Positions 1 through 11,400 of a DNA stretch of 64,000 nt are shown here, one piece after another. The notes beneath the pieces are model-generated. The model saw only the letters and a list, made by a program, of their open reading frames with translations. It was not told where the DNA came from and made no database searches. A program made the position numbers and the translations under genes. Numbering within the stretch: position 1 is the stretch's first letter; every line of letters starts with the position of its first letter. Source of the DNA: Phaseolus vulgaris (Eukaryota > Streptophyta > Magnoliopsida > Fabales > Fabaceae); assembly GCF_000499845.2 (NCBI RefSeq), contig NC_023750.2:1163590-1227589 (forward strand). The letters are read 5' to 3'.

Positions 1-86
1 AGGAAGGTCTAATACCTGCTCTTATTTTCTGATTTCCCCTTTGTTATTCTGTACCAGGCTTCAGCTATTTACTTATTTCTTTATAG

Positions 87-230
87 GTGATGCGAAGCAT
101 AAGAGACAACATCACAGAGGAAGATTTGTTGAATGAAATAAGTGAGATTATCCGCCTTCCAATGTATGCTGACAGGATAAGAAATGACAGTAAAGCAAAT
201 CAGCATGCTAATGTGGCAAGGCGAAGGTGA
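87..230 (+). CDS. C-terminal exon of a probable mRNA capping enzyme (5' part outside window)
   Basis: This is the last coding exon of a gene whose body lies left of the window. A pyrimidine-rich intron end with AG at 85-86 precedes it, and the reading frame runs 47 codons from 87 to a TGA at 228-230. The peptide starts VMRSIRDNITEEDLLNEI, contains the stretch IIRLPMYADRI, and ends in a basic ARRR tail. It resembles, from memory, the C-terminus of plant mRNA capping enzymes (RNA triphosphatase plus guanylyltransferase), which add the 5' GMP cap to nascent transcripts in the nucleus. No catalytic motif is inside the window, so the call rests on this tail and on gene order: in Arabidopsis a capping-enzyme gene (At3g09100) is the neighbour of DEX1 (At3g09090). 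The exon itself is well supported; the product name is moderately sure. Confidence 0.6.
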   Translation: MMRSIRDNITEEDLLNEISEIIRLPMYADRIRNDSKANQHANVARRR

Positions 231-1086
231 TTGGTGGTGGTTAGATCACATCTTTTCATTGGTGGTAGTGCATGACATCTAGTGAAAACAAGATCAAGTG
301 TATCCGCTGATATTTATCTCTGGGGTTTGTATGAAATTGTATTGGATTTGGCTAATAGGTATCTTGGCCAAAAGTTGCTTATATTGTGTAATTAGTTAGT
401 TGTTGCGGTAAGTGCTGCTGTGCTGAGTTGGTACGGCTCAAATTCCGGCCTGAATCCATTTCCTATGGTTGTCCAGATCAAGAGAGTTAGGTTTAGAATA
501 TCAATGTATATTATCAATTTTCTTTTAGTTGTTCTAAGTTGTTTAAAAGGGTAGCCGTTACTTAGTCAATTTCCATTACATGGGTAGAATTTCCCCTGTA
601 TGTGAATATTAATTTGAGTACTAGTAACAAGTCTTCCATTCTCTAATGTTCTTCTGATGTGGATGTGGATGTGGAAGTTTAGGCTCCCTCATCATCAGTG
701 CCTGAATCAGATTGTTACTGGGCATGTTTGACGATACCCCAGTCACAGAGCTCTTGAAATCTACCAAATATGTTTCTGTTCTGGAAGGTTATGGAGAGAG
801 GAAATTGTGTCAACTATTTGGCAATGGTGAAAATGTTTAGTTCAGATAAATTGGTGCTGAAAGAAACTAGAGTTAATTTGCTAGCCTCATTTTAATAGAG
901 CGAAGTCAAATGTTCGACTCTTCTCTTTATTACCGATTCTTTTTTAGCACCTCAGCTTTACTTCCTTCAGTTCCTGTATTTTCCTATTTTATGCAACTTA
1001 GACCTAATTACAAATCTATGTATGTAAACTTTCTATCATGAATGCCTGATTATATAAAAAGGAAGTTTACTGTTGCTTAGGTTAGC
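231..1086. other. 3' UTR and downstream spacer of the capping-enzyme gene
   Basis: No coding potential is visible. The first few hundred bases have balanced composition and probably include the 3' UTR, but no single polyadenylation signal can be chosen with confidence. The remainder is ordinary AT-rich spacer up to the dispersed repeat. Confidence 0.4.
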
Positions 1087-1515
1087 TACATGGAACTATG
1101 TGGCACTGACATGGATGTTGATATGATACGGATATGAAGATATATAATTTCTAAAATGTAGGACACAAGTATACATATCTATATATTATATAATTATGAA
1201 CTATATAAATTGACAATAAAGATTTATGTGTACAAGTATGTTTCATAATTTGTTTTGAGTAGATGTTTTTTTATGGCTGGTTCAAAATGATTTATTCATT
1301 TATATAATCATAATAAAATTTATACAATAAGTTTTAGTTTTTAGAAAATTAACGTATTTTTTCTTTTTAAAATTATGTTAGAATTGTACTAAAATTGTTA
1401 GAAATCAAACAAATATATTTTGAATAAGACACTTCATTGATACGTATCGTACGAGTATCGGTTTTCAATACGTGTGTTCGATACGGACATGTAATTTAAG
1501 AAGAGTGTCCAAGTT
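1087..1515 (+). repeat. Dispersed ~430-bp MITE-like repeat, copy 1
   Basis: Matches, in inverted orientation, the copy at 4396-4827 and a third copy near 61190-61560. Shared blocks include TATATATTATATAATTATGA near 1180-1200 and the AAATTGACAATAAAGATTTATGTG stretch a little downstream. The family ends carry GACACT-type words in inverted orientation (clearest in copy 2), suggesting a non-autonomous DNA element. No coding capacity is seen and the superfamily is not established. Confidence 0.6.
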
Positions 1516-2322
1516 TTTTAGGTATGTGTTCATCCATTCCACAACGATTTTATAAGATTTAGATTTGATAAGTAGGGATAACAAAAGAATCAACAAATAA
1601 TTTTTAAATGTTTATCATCATAGTTTTATCAAAATGTATTTTTTTCAAAATTTATTTATAACTTGATTTTAATTATTTGATTTTTTATTTAAATTTGTGT
1701 TTAATTGTGTTATCGAGGATGAAGAGGCTTTATAAATTTCTTCTACTTCCTATAGGACCACACAATATGGGAATTTTTAAAAGCAATATCAATTATGTTT
1801 AATTATTATTTCTGTACTTCAAATTTAAGTTAAGGGTGTTTTGGGTTCTATAAATTTATAAAGTATAATTTTTGTCTTCGTAATTTTTAAAATTTAAATT
1901 TACTCTATAACCTGAACCAAAATTTTGAGTGATTAATTATTAGATATCATTTTGGTCTTATGAATTTTCGTTAATTGTTTTTTTTTTCTCAAATATAAAG
2001 AATAATTTTGTTCTATTTTTTATCCTTTTAAATTTAGAAGTGACTCGTTCAAGTTATTTTCTTGTTATGTTAATTTAAAAATAACTTATTTTGGTTTCCA
2101 AAAGTCTCAAAAGAAGTATATTTTTGTCTCTAAACTTCTCACATAATTTATTTTAAAGGTCCTTGTTGACAAACAATATGTGGCTAATAGAGTTTCATGT
2201 TCCATGTATATAAAGTAAACATTTCATATTTTTAAAGGGTAAAAATGAGATAATAATGATTTGAAGATTTATAAGAAATGAAGTGAATTGTTTTTTCATT
2301 TGTCTTTTCTTTGTGTCCAACT
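1516..2322. other. AT-rich spacer, no gene seen
   Basis: Long A/T runs and low complexity, with no open frame resembling a known protein. Nothing further is recognised. Confidence 0.5.
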
Positions 2323-2937
2323 AGGGATGACAATGTGGACTAATTTGTCTCATTTTTTACCCATAAAATTTGAGTAGAGTTGACCCGTTCTATGTAATAA
2401 ATGAGGGTTTTTTTTTTGTCCTGCTCCCTATAAGGGTCAGCTCACAAATCTATGGGTCAGGTTGCGTAAGTGTTTTTTTTAGAAATTCAATAAAAATGTT
2501 TGTCACTTTTTGTTACTGAAAAATTAAATATACAAATTTAATAATTATAAAAAAATTGAATATAAAGAAATTTAATCAAAATATTTGCTACTTTTTGCAT
2601 TGCTATTAAAAAAATGATATAAAAATTCGATAATTATAAAAAATATTGAATATAAATTTATTATAATCGAATAAAAAATTGAACATATGTTTCTTACTGA
2701 TATAAGATATCAAACATTAATAGTCTTTCATTTCAAACATAACCAAACATCAATAATTTAATTAAGATGAAACATCCATTTTTTTTCTTTGTGCAGGTTA
2801 GCGGGTCAGCCGGTGCTGTCCCGTTGTTGGTCCGCACTAGTTGCGGGTCAACAGGTTGAAATATTGAACTTGTCCTGTGCTTTTTGCTAGCGGGTTGTGG
2901 ACTAGCTCACATGGTTCGTCCTGCATTGTCATCCTTA
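2323..2937. mobile_element. Non-autonomous hAT-like DNA element
   Basis: The two ends carry the same 12-13 bp word in inverted orientation: AGGGATGACAATG at 2323-2335 and CATTGTCATCCTTA at 2924-2937. Inside each end is a patch rich in GGGTC/GCGGGT words (2440-2470 and 2800-2900), around an AT-rich core of about 300 bp. Elements with GGGATGACAATG-type termini and GCGGG-rich subterminal DNA are common in plant genomes and are generally assigned to hAT-type families. No transposase frame is present. An 8-bp target duplication could not be confirmed. Confidence 0.55.
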
Positions 2938-4395
2938 TATTCAATAAATTATTTGATGTTCTTCCATTCTATTAGTTGCTTAAAGGTAACACAACACTCT
3001 TCTCTTAAGCTTTGTACTAAAGATTTTACAGTAATTTTTACTTCATCTTCTTTTATCTAAGCTTTTGTTATGGCTTAAATTTTCAGCTAAAGCTTTATCT
3101 TTTTTCTTGTCTAGCTTGAATATATGCTTTTTTTTTAATTCATTAGATTATTCTTCTTTAAACAACCAATAATTGTTTGATCAATCTTTGGTTGGATGGT
3201 ATTGATAGCTCTTGATTTTGTCATATTTTTCTAGGTTAATTATATTTCTTAAGGGTTTCTTTTGTTCTTATGTTTTGTTCTTAGTTCATATTTGAATTTT
3301 TCTCAAAATATTAGAGTTTTCACAAAAACATCACAAAAATTGTATTTTAGAACTTATATTTTGCTAAATCGGTTTAATAAGTGCTCTGATCAAATGTAGG
3401 AACATCTTCCAAACTGAACTTTGAACTTAGAAGTTTGAAGACATTTATATTATGAAGAGTAGAAGAAGTCGAGTTTAAAGAGCAAAAATTTGCAAAACAA
3501 GTAATAGATAGTTGATGACTATTTTACAACAAGTGTATTGTTTATTGTGAAAATTAAGACTTGATCGTCTAGTACGGAGATGATTACCAGATCGTTTGAC
3601 ACGTTCATGGTGACATTATCCTCTGACTTCTCTTGTTATCATCTAGCATGTTGAACATTAAGAGACTGACTCATGAAACCTTTTAGTTCATTTGTCTATT
3701 GTTAGATTGTTTATCGTGTTACTTTAGTGAGATCATTTGTTAGATTTATACTTTAGACTGACTATCATTTAAACTTTGATTTTTATACATAGGTGAGTTT
3801 TGTTATATATTTTAACAATTTTTATAATGTTTATTATCATTAAAATTCATAGATTCTTTTATCATGAGATCGTCTACTTGGTGATAGATTGTCTAGCTGT
3901 GACTATCGCGTTTAGCGTATTAACATAACTTTTAGGTTATGTCCAGTTCTCCTTTAACAATCTTCTCAAATGTTTTCACAAATAAAACTTGATTACAATT
4001 GAGTACATAAACCACTATTGGTTATCACTTTTCAACCTCCTCCTGGTACTAAGAACTTGAGTAATCTTTAGTTGTCACTCCTGGATACAAACACATAAGA
4101 AAGATAATAACAAAAGTAACTCTTAAATAGAGAGGATATAAGAACAATTCTAACATATGGGTAACATCACATAATAAATTGTAAAAAGTTTTCACACTTT
4201 CCACAATGAATAAATCACACTCAAGCTTATAACATTATATTTTCTTGTAATACTTGTTCGATGATGAATTCTCAATGATCATTACTTGATGTATTCTTTA
4301 GCGATGGTATTTCTTTATGCTTGATATTGAAATCATTAATCTTTTTGGATGACTTTTTATTGATATTTCTTGTTTAGTGCTAAGCTATGAAGCTC
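2938..4395. other. Intergenic spacer with repeat-like GATCGTCTAG words
   Basis: No protein-coding signal is visible. The section around 3560-3900 has several ATCGTCTAG/ATCGTTTG words typical of decayed repeat DNA, but no element boundaries can be drawn. Confidence 0.35.
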
Positions 4396-4827
4396 AGACA
4401 CTCTTCTTAAATGGTATGGTGTGTCCGTGTCGGACACACGTATCAGATACCAACACTCGTAGGACACGTATCGGTAAAGTATCCAATTAAAAAAATATTT
4501 GTTGGATTTATGACAATTTTAGCACGGGTCTAACACAATTTTAAAAAGGAGAAATACATTAATTTTCTAAAAACTCAAACTTATTGTATCAACTTTTATT
4601 ATGATTATAAAAATAAGAAACAAATCTTTTTGTACCAACAATGAAAAACATCTTTTTGCTGAAAAAAAGCCAAAACATACTTAATTCACATAAATCTTTA
4701 TTGTCAATTTATATAATTCATAATTATATAATATATAGATATGTGTCTTTGTGTCCTACATTTTAGAGATTATATATATTTTCGTGTCCATGTTTGTGTC
4801 GTATTAGTGTCTCTGCTACATAGGTCT
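4396..4827 (-). repeat. Dispersed ~430-bp MITE-like repeat, copy 2 (inverted relative to copy 1)
   Basis: Reverse-complement relative of 1087-1515. It begins AGACACTCTTCTTAAA at about 4397, contains the palindrome-like GTGTCCGTGTCGGACACAC (4421-4439), and ends with GTGTCTCTGCTACATAGG near 4825. It is the best preserved of the three copies. With copy 1 it makes a widely spaced inverted pair of about 2.9 kb. Confidence 0.6.
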
Positions 4828-5469
4828 TAAGTATAAAATGTTACACTTCACTATTGTAAAATATAGATATAACATAAAAAAATGATTAAATTGTGTTTTA
4901 AAATATATTAAAATATTAATAATTATAACAAGTAATAAAATATTAATATTTATTATCATCAAAACACATTTATTCGCATTCTAGTCATAATTAATCATTT
5001 AAAATGTTTGATTCTACGTTATTAGATATTTTTATTACAACATTATTTCAACGCAATAAACAATAAATAGTAAGATTATTTTTAAAAAAATCACATAAAA
5101 TAGAAAAGTAAAAATAACAATAATATATATTTTTTAAAAAGTTATACAATAAAAATAATAAAAAAATAGGACGGAGATTGATGATGGCGTTTATGTTTTC
5201 TTCTGCAGAGAAGAAGTAACTACCATTTTTTTCCTTTTTAATATTGTTTTAAGCATGTCCCAATAAAATCCGATTGAAAATTGATGCACCAACCCTTTTT
5301 CCTTCGTATAAACTGCGCTGTAATAACTCTAATAAACCCCTTCGTTGCATCACCGTCAACTCTTTCTCTTGCAGATCGGTTACAACCGAAACCCTGCTAT
5401 TGCCACTGCGCTAGCTAGGGTTTCATTTCCTCTTCTTCCAACAATCGCATCAATTCCACACCAGATGAT
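4828..5469. promoter_or_regulatory. DEX1 upstream region and 5' UTR
   Basis: Very AT-rich to about 5160, then a marked rise in GC towards the DEX1 start codon. The interval 5270-5469 probably contains the promoter and 5' leader. A TATA box cannot be chosen objectively because of the AT-rich background. Confidence 0.4.
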
Positions 5470-8400
5470 ATGAAACCGTGCTCGCCGACCAAGCCTCTTC
5501 TTCTGCTCTTTCTGCTGCTTCTCCGCCACCGCGCCGCCGTCGCTCTCTCCGATGATTCCAAAACCAAAAACACCTTCCGCGAGCGCGAGGCCTCCGATGA
5601 CTCACTCGGATATCCTGAAATGTAACACTCCATTGCATTAACTTCATAGCTTTCAATTTTAAGGCCTGTTTCGTAATCTCTTTAATTTCGGAGCTAGTCG
5701 CTTTTTTTTTTGCCGAGCTGGAACGAGTAATGTCGTGTGTAATATGGTGAACCAGTCATAGGTCTTGATTAGGACGGAACTTGTGTATAATCGTGTGTAG
5801 AATTGGGGCTTCACATTGTCCCTGGTAATCTGCTTTCTAAAGGTTTGCGGAGGTCGCTTTAGGTTATCGAGTTGGAATTTGAACTTCAGTTCTGATTAGA
5901 GAATAGTACTATGAGGATGTGTTTTATTTCCATTTTGTGATACTGCTTTTAGTTTTCAATATGTAACTTAACAAGGTTGCTTCTGATTCTGATTAGAATG
6001 GTGTTGAGGGTGTGATTGATTTTCCTTTTCGAACACTGTTTTTAGTTTTGAATATGTAACTAAGCAAGGATGCTCAGTGGACTGATGAAGCGCATACCTC
6101 AGAGTGTGGAATGGAGGGAGAAGTTGACAAAATGAAAACTGCAAGAAAGAATGAGAAAATGGAAATCCTATCTGTTTCTGTTTTTATTTTTCTAAAAAAT
6201 TGTTCTAGAAACAGTTTTTAGAATTTTGATTTTGGTGATAAATTGATTTTGTAGTTCGAAATTGTTTTAGAAAATGGTATTGAATACCAAAAACTTGGAA
6301 GGGAATCAAACATGTCCTAAGTATTTGTAGAACTGTATGTAAATGTGGTACTTCTAATTACTCTCTTCTTGATGTCCTTTTTTTTATGGGCTTTGATAGA
6401 GATGAGGATGCTCTTGTGAATTCGAAGTGTCCTAAGAATTTGGAGCTCAGATGGCAAACGGAAGTTAGTTCAAGCATCTATGCAAACCCCTTGATTGCTG
6501 ATATTAACAGGTGATTATGTGCTCTGTTTGTTGAGCGATTTGTGTTTTTTTATTTATTTTCATTTTTTCAAATGTGTGTCCATTTGCTTTGCAGTGATGG
6601 GAAGCTTGAGGTCGTGGTTCCCTCTTTTGTTCACTACCTCGAGGTTCTAGAAGGTGCTGATGGGGACAAAATGCCAGGTAAAAGATTGTGGGGTTTTACT
6701 AATTTTTTTTTTGTGATAGGCTTGGGTCAATGATGTTCTTGAGGTTGCAACATTTATAGAGTATAAAATATATGCTTTTTCCCCTGATGATACTTATTTT
6801 ATTATGGTTTTATTGTAGATAAATTAAGGTTGGTTGTATTTGGTAATATGGAGGTGCATAGGCTTGTGATTAAAAGGGCTTCGGCCTCAAGACAGAATAA
6901 GTTTTTTTTTTTGAATTTTATATGAGAAGCTATGAGTAGCTAATATGAGTACATACAAATCTTATGTGACCAGAGAGAAACTATATATTCTAAAGCAGTT
7001 ACCTATCCCAACCCAAACATGTCATGTCATGTCATGAGTGCTTATTATAGTAATTGCAATTGGCCTGTGTCTATTTTGTACCACTTCTGGAGGTTAATGT
7101 GGTAGTTCTAGCTTATACAACACTTTACTAGAGCTACATGATATGTTAAACTTTGACATAGGTAAAGACAACCTACCCTTAGTAATGCTGAATGATTAAT
7201 ATTATTAGAAAGTGAATTTAGCCCTAACTCAACCCTTCAAAACTAGCTTGTTACCCTCTTATATATTATAATTTAACCATATCTCTAGTGATGTAGAAAC
7301 TCAAACAAATATCATGAAATATTGGTAATTTTTTTTGGGCTTTAGATATGCTTAATTTGAAAATAAAGTACCACATAGGCATAATTGTTTTTGGTACTGA
7401 AAACTGGTTTGACCTTGCATGGCCTATATTTGTTAGTATGGCCTATAATTCTTAGTACCATCACTTGTAACTTGTTAATAGGGCCAACAGTTCTTCATGG
7501 CTCCTGCTCAAGGAACTATGGGAAATTATATTACTATAGAAGGTGGTGGTGGGGAGGGAATACTGAATGGGATCAATGGTAATGTTATTCGGACTTCTGT
7601 AAACTGAATGACTGCTAGAATCAGGGCTTGTCCTTATTGTGATAGATTAATTTAGGTTTGATTTTTAGTTTTCTAAATATAATATTCTGAATGGTACTTA
7701 GGCTGGCCTGCTTTTCACCAATCAACTGTGCATTCTAGTCCTCTTCTATATGACATTGACAAAGATGGGGTGAGAGAAATAGCTTTGGCAACCTACAATG
7801 GTGAAGTGCTGTTTTTCAGGTGACATTTTCCTTTTTCAAATTTTCAATATTTTGCTTCCAATAACAACTACCTATCACTTGCGGTGCTTTCATCAAGGTT
7901 GTAATGAGTTACCATTTTTAGGGTTTCGGGCTATTTGATGTCAGATAAGCTAGAGGTCCCACGTAGGAAGGTGCGAAAAGAATGGTTTGTGGGCTTGGAT
8001 CCTGACCCAGTTGATCGTTCTCATCCTAGTGTTCATGATGACCAACTTGTCCAAGATGCTACCATCAAGAATTCTATGTCTCGTAAGTCTCTGCTGTGCT
8101 TACTTCTTATATCACTTTTTGCAAGTGTATGGTTTAGAGATTCTCATGTTTTCATCTTCAGCCTAATAAAATAACTTTGATTACAGGGTTCAACAACTAC
8201 ATACAATTTTGGGTTCATGTGTTTCAAAATGTACATTTATTTAATTAATTTTATCTGTGTAATGATTTTCCTTGTTGTAGAAATGAATGGAAGTAGACAT
8301 GAAGCTAAATCTTCAGTGGCCACATCAACCGAGAACCACCTTGACACAAAAAAACTGTCAAATCCTGAGCCAGAAAAGAAAATAAATGGAAGTCAAGTAG

Positions 8401-11400
8401 GTGAGAGCATGAAGGTGCCTAATCTTGAGCCAGAAATGAAAATAAATGGAAGTCAATTAGGTGAGAGCATGAAGGTGCCAAATCTTGAGCCAGAAAAGAA
8501 AATAAATGGAAGTCAAGTAGATGAGAGTATTAAGGTCCCTAATCTTGAGCCAGAAAAGAAAATAAATGGAAGTCAAGTAGATGAGAGTATTAAGGTCCCT
8601 GATCTTGAGCCAGAAAAGAAAATAAATGGAAGTCATGTACATGAGAGTATTAAGGTGCCACCAAATGTTGATCATTCCTCTGTGAATGCTGGGTCTCTGG
8701 AAACTGTTCACACAGATAATAAGAGCAGCACTGGGAGACGTTTGCTGGAAGATAACAATTCCAAAGGAGCAGAGCAAGGTGGTTCTGAATCCAAATACAA
8801 AGAGGGTGTTCGTGCTTCTACTGTGGAAAATGAGGAAGGCCTGGAAGCTGATGCTGATTCATCTTTTGAGTTACTCCGTAATAGCGAAGAGCTGGCTGAT
8901 GAGTATAGCTATGATTATGATGATTATGTTGATGAAACAATGTGGGGTGATGAAGAATGGACTGAAGTTAAACATGATAAATTAGAGGATCATATAAATG
9001 TTGACTCTCACATCTTGTGCACTCCTGTGAGTTCCTGTTTTACCTTTCTGTTATTATAATTATAAAATCTACTAAATCTTCATTCTGCTTAATTATAAGA
9101 AATAAAAGTATAAAAACAATGGCTTTTGCATCTTCTTGCCTGTTGCAGGTCATTGCAGATATTGACAATGATGGTGTTTCAGAGATGATTGTTGCTGTTT
9201 CTTATTTCTTTGATCACGAGTGAGTCCATCTAGCTTACACAACTTTTAAATTTCAGTTATACTTTTGTTTGGTTTCCATGCACTGATGATTATGTCATTG
9301 GAATTTCATCCTAAAGTATGTTGCTACTGTACAGTTTTTTTCTTTCCATTAAATTCATGCATCCTAGTTAACAATTTTTCCTTTCATCATCTTCTTAATA
9401 GTTCTTAGTTGGTTATCTGTCCTTTGTCACTTTTTTTTTTACAGATATGATGCCCAAATGAATGTCATCATGTAATAAAGAAAAGATTAAAAAAATATGC
9501 CTACACACTTCAGTCCTAGAGACATATTTATTATAGATGACTTCAACTTGATCTGTATGGACAGGCAGTAGTGGGAAAGGAAGCCAATTTTGTGAAGGGT
9601 GTTCTGGGCTTTTGGCATCACCTTGTGGCTTTAACATGATCAAATAGCAAAAAGTGTAAAATGAATTATTATTTTGTTCTTGGTTGAAGGATGACTATAA
9701 TCATTAAGAAAGTCTTTCTGATTTTTCCTATCAAGAATTAACTACAAGGTATATGTTAGGATTAAGCTGCATGCAATTGCGCAAAGGAATGATGTTATAA
9801 AACAAAAAGATGCAACTGTGATAAAGAAGATTTTGTTTTGCATTTTTTTGTTAACTTATTACTTTAGATATTGTTAAACTATAGAAATTAGCGAGACATT
9901 GAGCTGAAACCATGTGTTTCTGAGAGTGTACAGGTGGTTTTATATTGAGAAAACAAAATCAATATAATAAATCGAGCACATATGGCATCCTCTAAAATAA
10001 ATATATCCTCTGAAAATAGATATATCTTATGGGAACAAACTAAAACATTTCTAATAGTGCATATATAATCTAGGTATTCCTAATTCTAAAAGATTATAAA
10101 AGATATTCTTGATTAAGAAGGATCGGTGCCTTATTTTTATAATTGTAACACTTCCTCAAGTTGTAGCATATATGTCATGTGCTTGATATGCGGCAAATAT
10201 GGTTGATCCTTAGTACTCTAAGAGACTTGGTGAGTATGTTTTCCCACTATTCGTTGGAGTTGGCAATGTGTAAAGCTACCTAGTACATATAAGGTGCATT
10301 TGGGATTTTTCTTCAAATTTAAGCTCTTTGAGTTGCTATACATATGAGCTCACAAGTGACTAATGTCATTGCCATGTATTCTGCTTCTACACTTGATATT
10401 GTCATACTATCTTGTTTTTTGCCTTTTCACAATATTAAATTACCTCCAACAAGAATACAGTATCCTGAAGTGGAGCACCAATGCTTGGTGAGCCTGCCTA
10501 GTTAGTATTAGAATATCCAACAATTTAAGTGTTCCCCTTATCATCATAAACAAGGCTTTTGCCATGAGCATTCTTAATATACTTTCGCATGTCTACATCT
10601 CAATGGTCTTGGCAAAGAGTTGAAAATGGAGTTACTATGCTCACTGCAAAGGCAATGTTAGGGAAAGTTAGTGAGGTAATTTTGTTTGCTGATTACTTGT
10701 CTATATATCCTATGGTTAAAGTATGGTTTTCCTTGGTCAAGTACAAGTTCTACACTCAGATCCATTGGTGTTTCCTCAAGCTTAGCATTTTGTGGCTTTG
10801 TTTCTTCTAAAATGTCAAGAGCATATTTTCTTTAAGATATGATCAAACCATCATTGGACTGTGTAATTTAACCAAGGAAATACCTCAATTTTTACTTGGA
10901 AAATACTCTCCATATCACTACTTGGGATAACAATGTTGTTTATATATATAATAAGTCAAATACATCCTTGTGGGGAAAGATGATAAAACAAAGAATGATC
11001 AACAACTTTTTGTATCATTCCAAATTGCTAGATGATAGTCCCAAAACGCCTAAACCATGCACAAAGTAATTGAAATGCTATATAAGACGACTCCCCTTAA
11101 GCAACAAATCTAGGAGGTTGCTCCATGTAGACTTCCTCATCTAGATCACCGTGTAGAAATGCATTCTAGATGTCAAGCTGAAATAGAGTCCAATGATGAG
11201 TTGGGGCAATTGAAAGAGAAGTCAGATAGATGCCACTTTGACAATAGGAGAGGAAATGAAAGTATAATCATGTCCATAGATTTGTATTATAGTTTAGCAA
11301 CTAGACAAGCTTTATAATTGTCAATTTTACCATTAGGCCCTGTTTTTAGAGTGTACAACCATCAATACCCAACAATTGATTTGCTAGCTAGAAGAGGACC

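Noticed and set aside
8457..8777. 106-codon minus-strand frame opposite DEX1 exon 6
   Set aside because: It is a shadow of the 60-bp coding repeat. DEX1 on the plus strand explains the openness.
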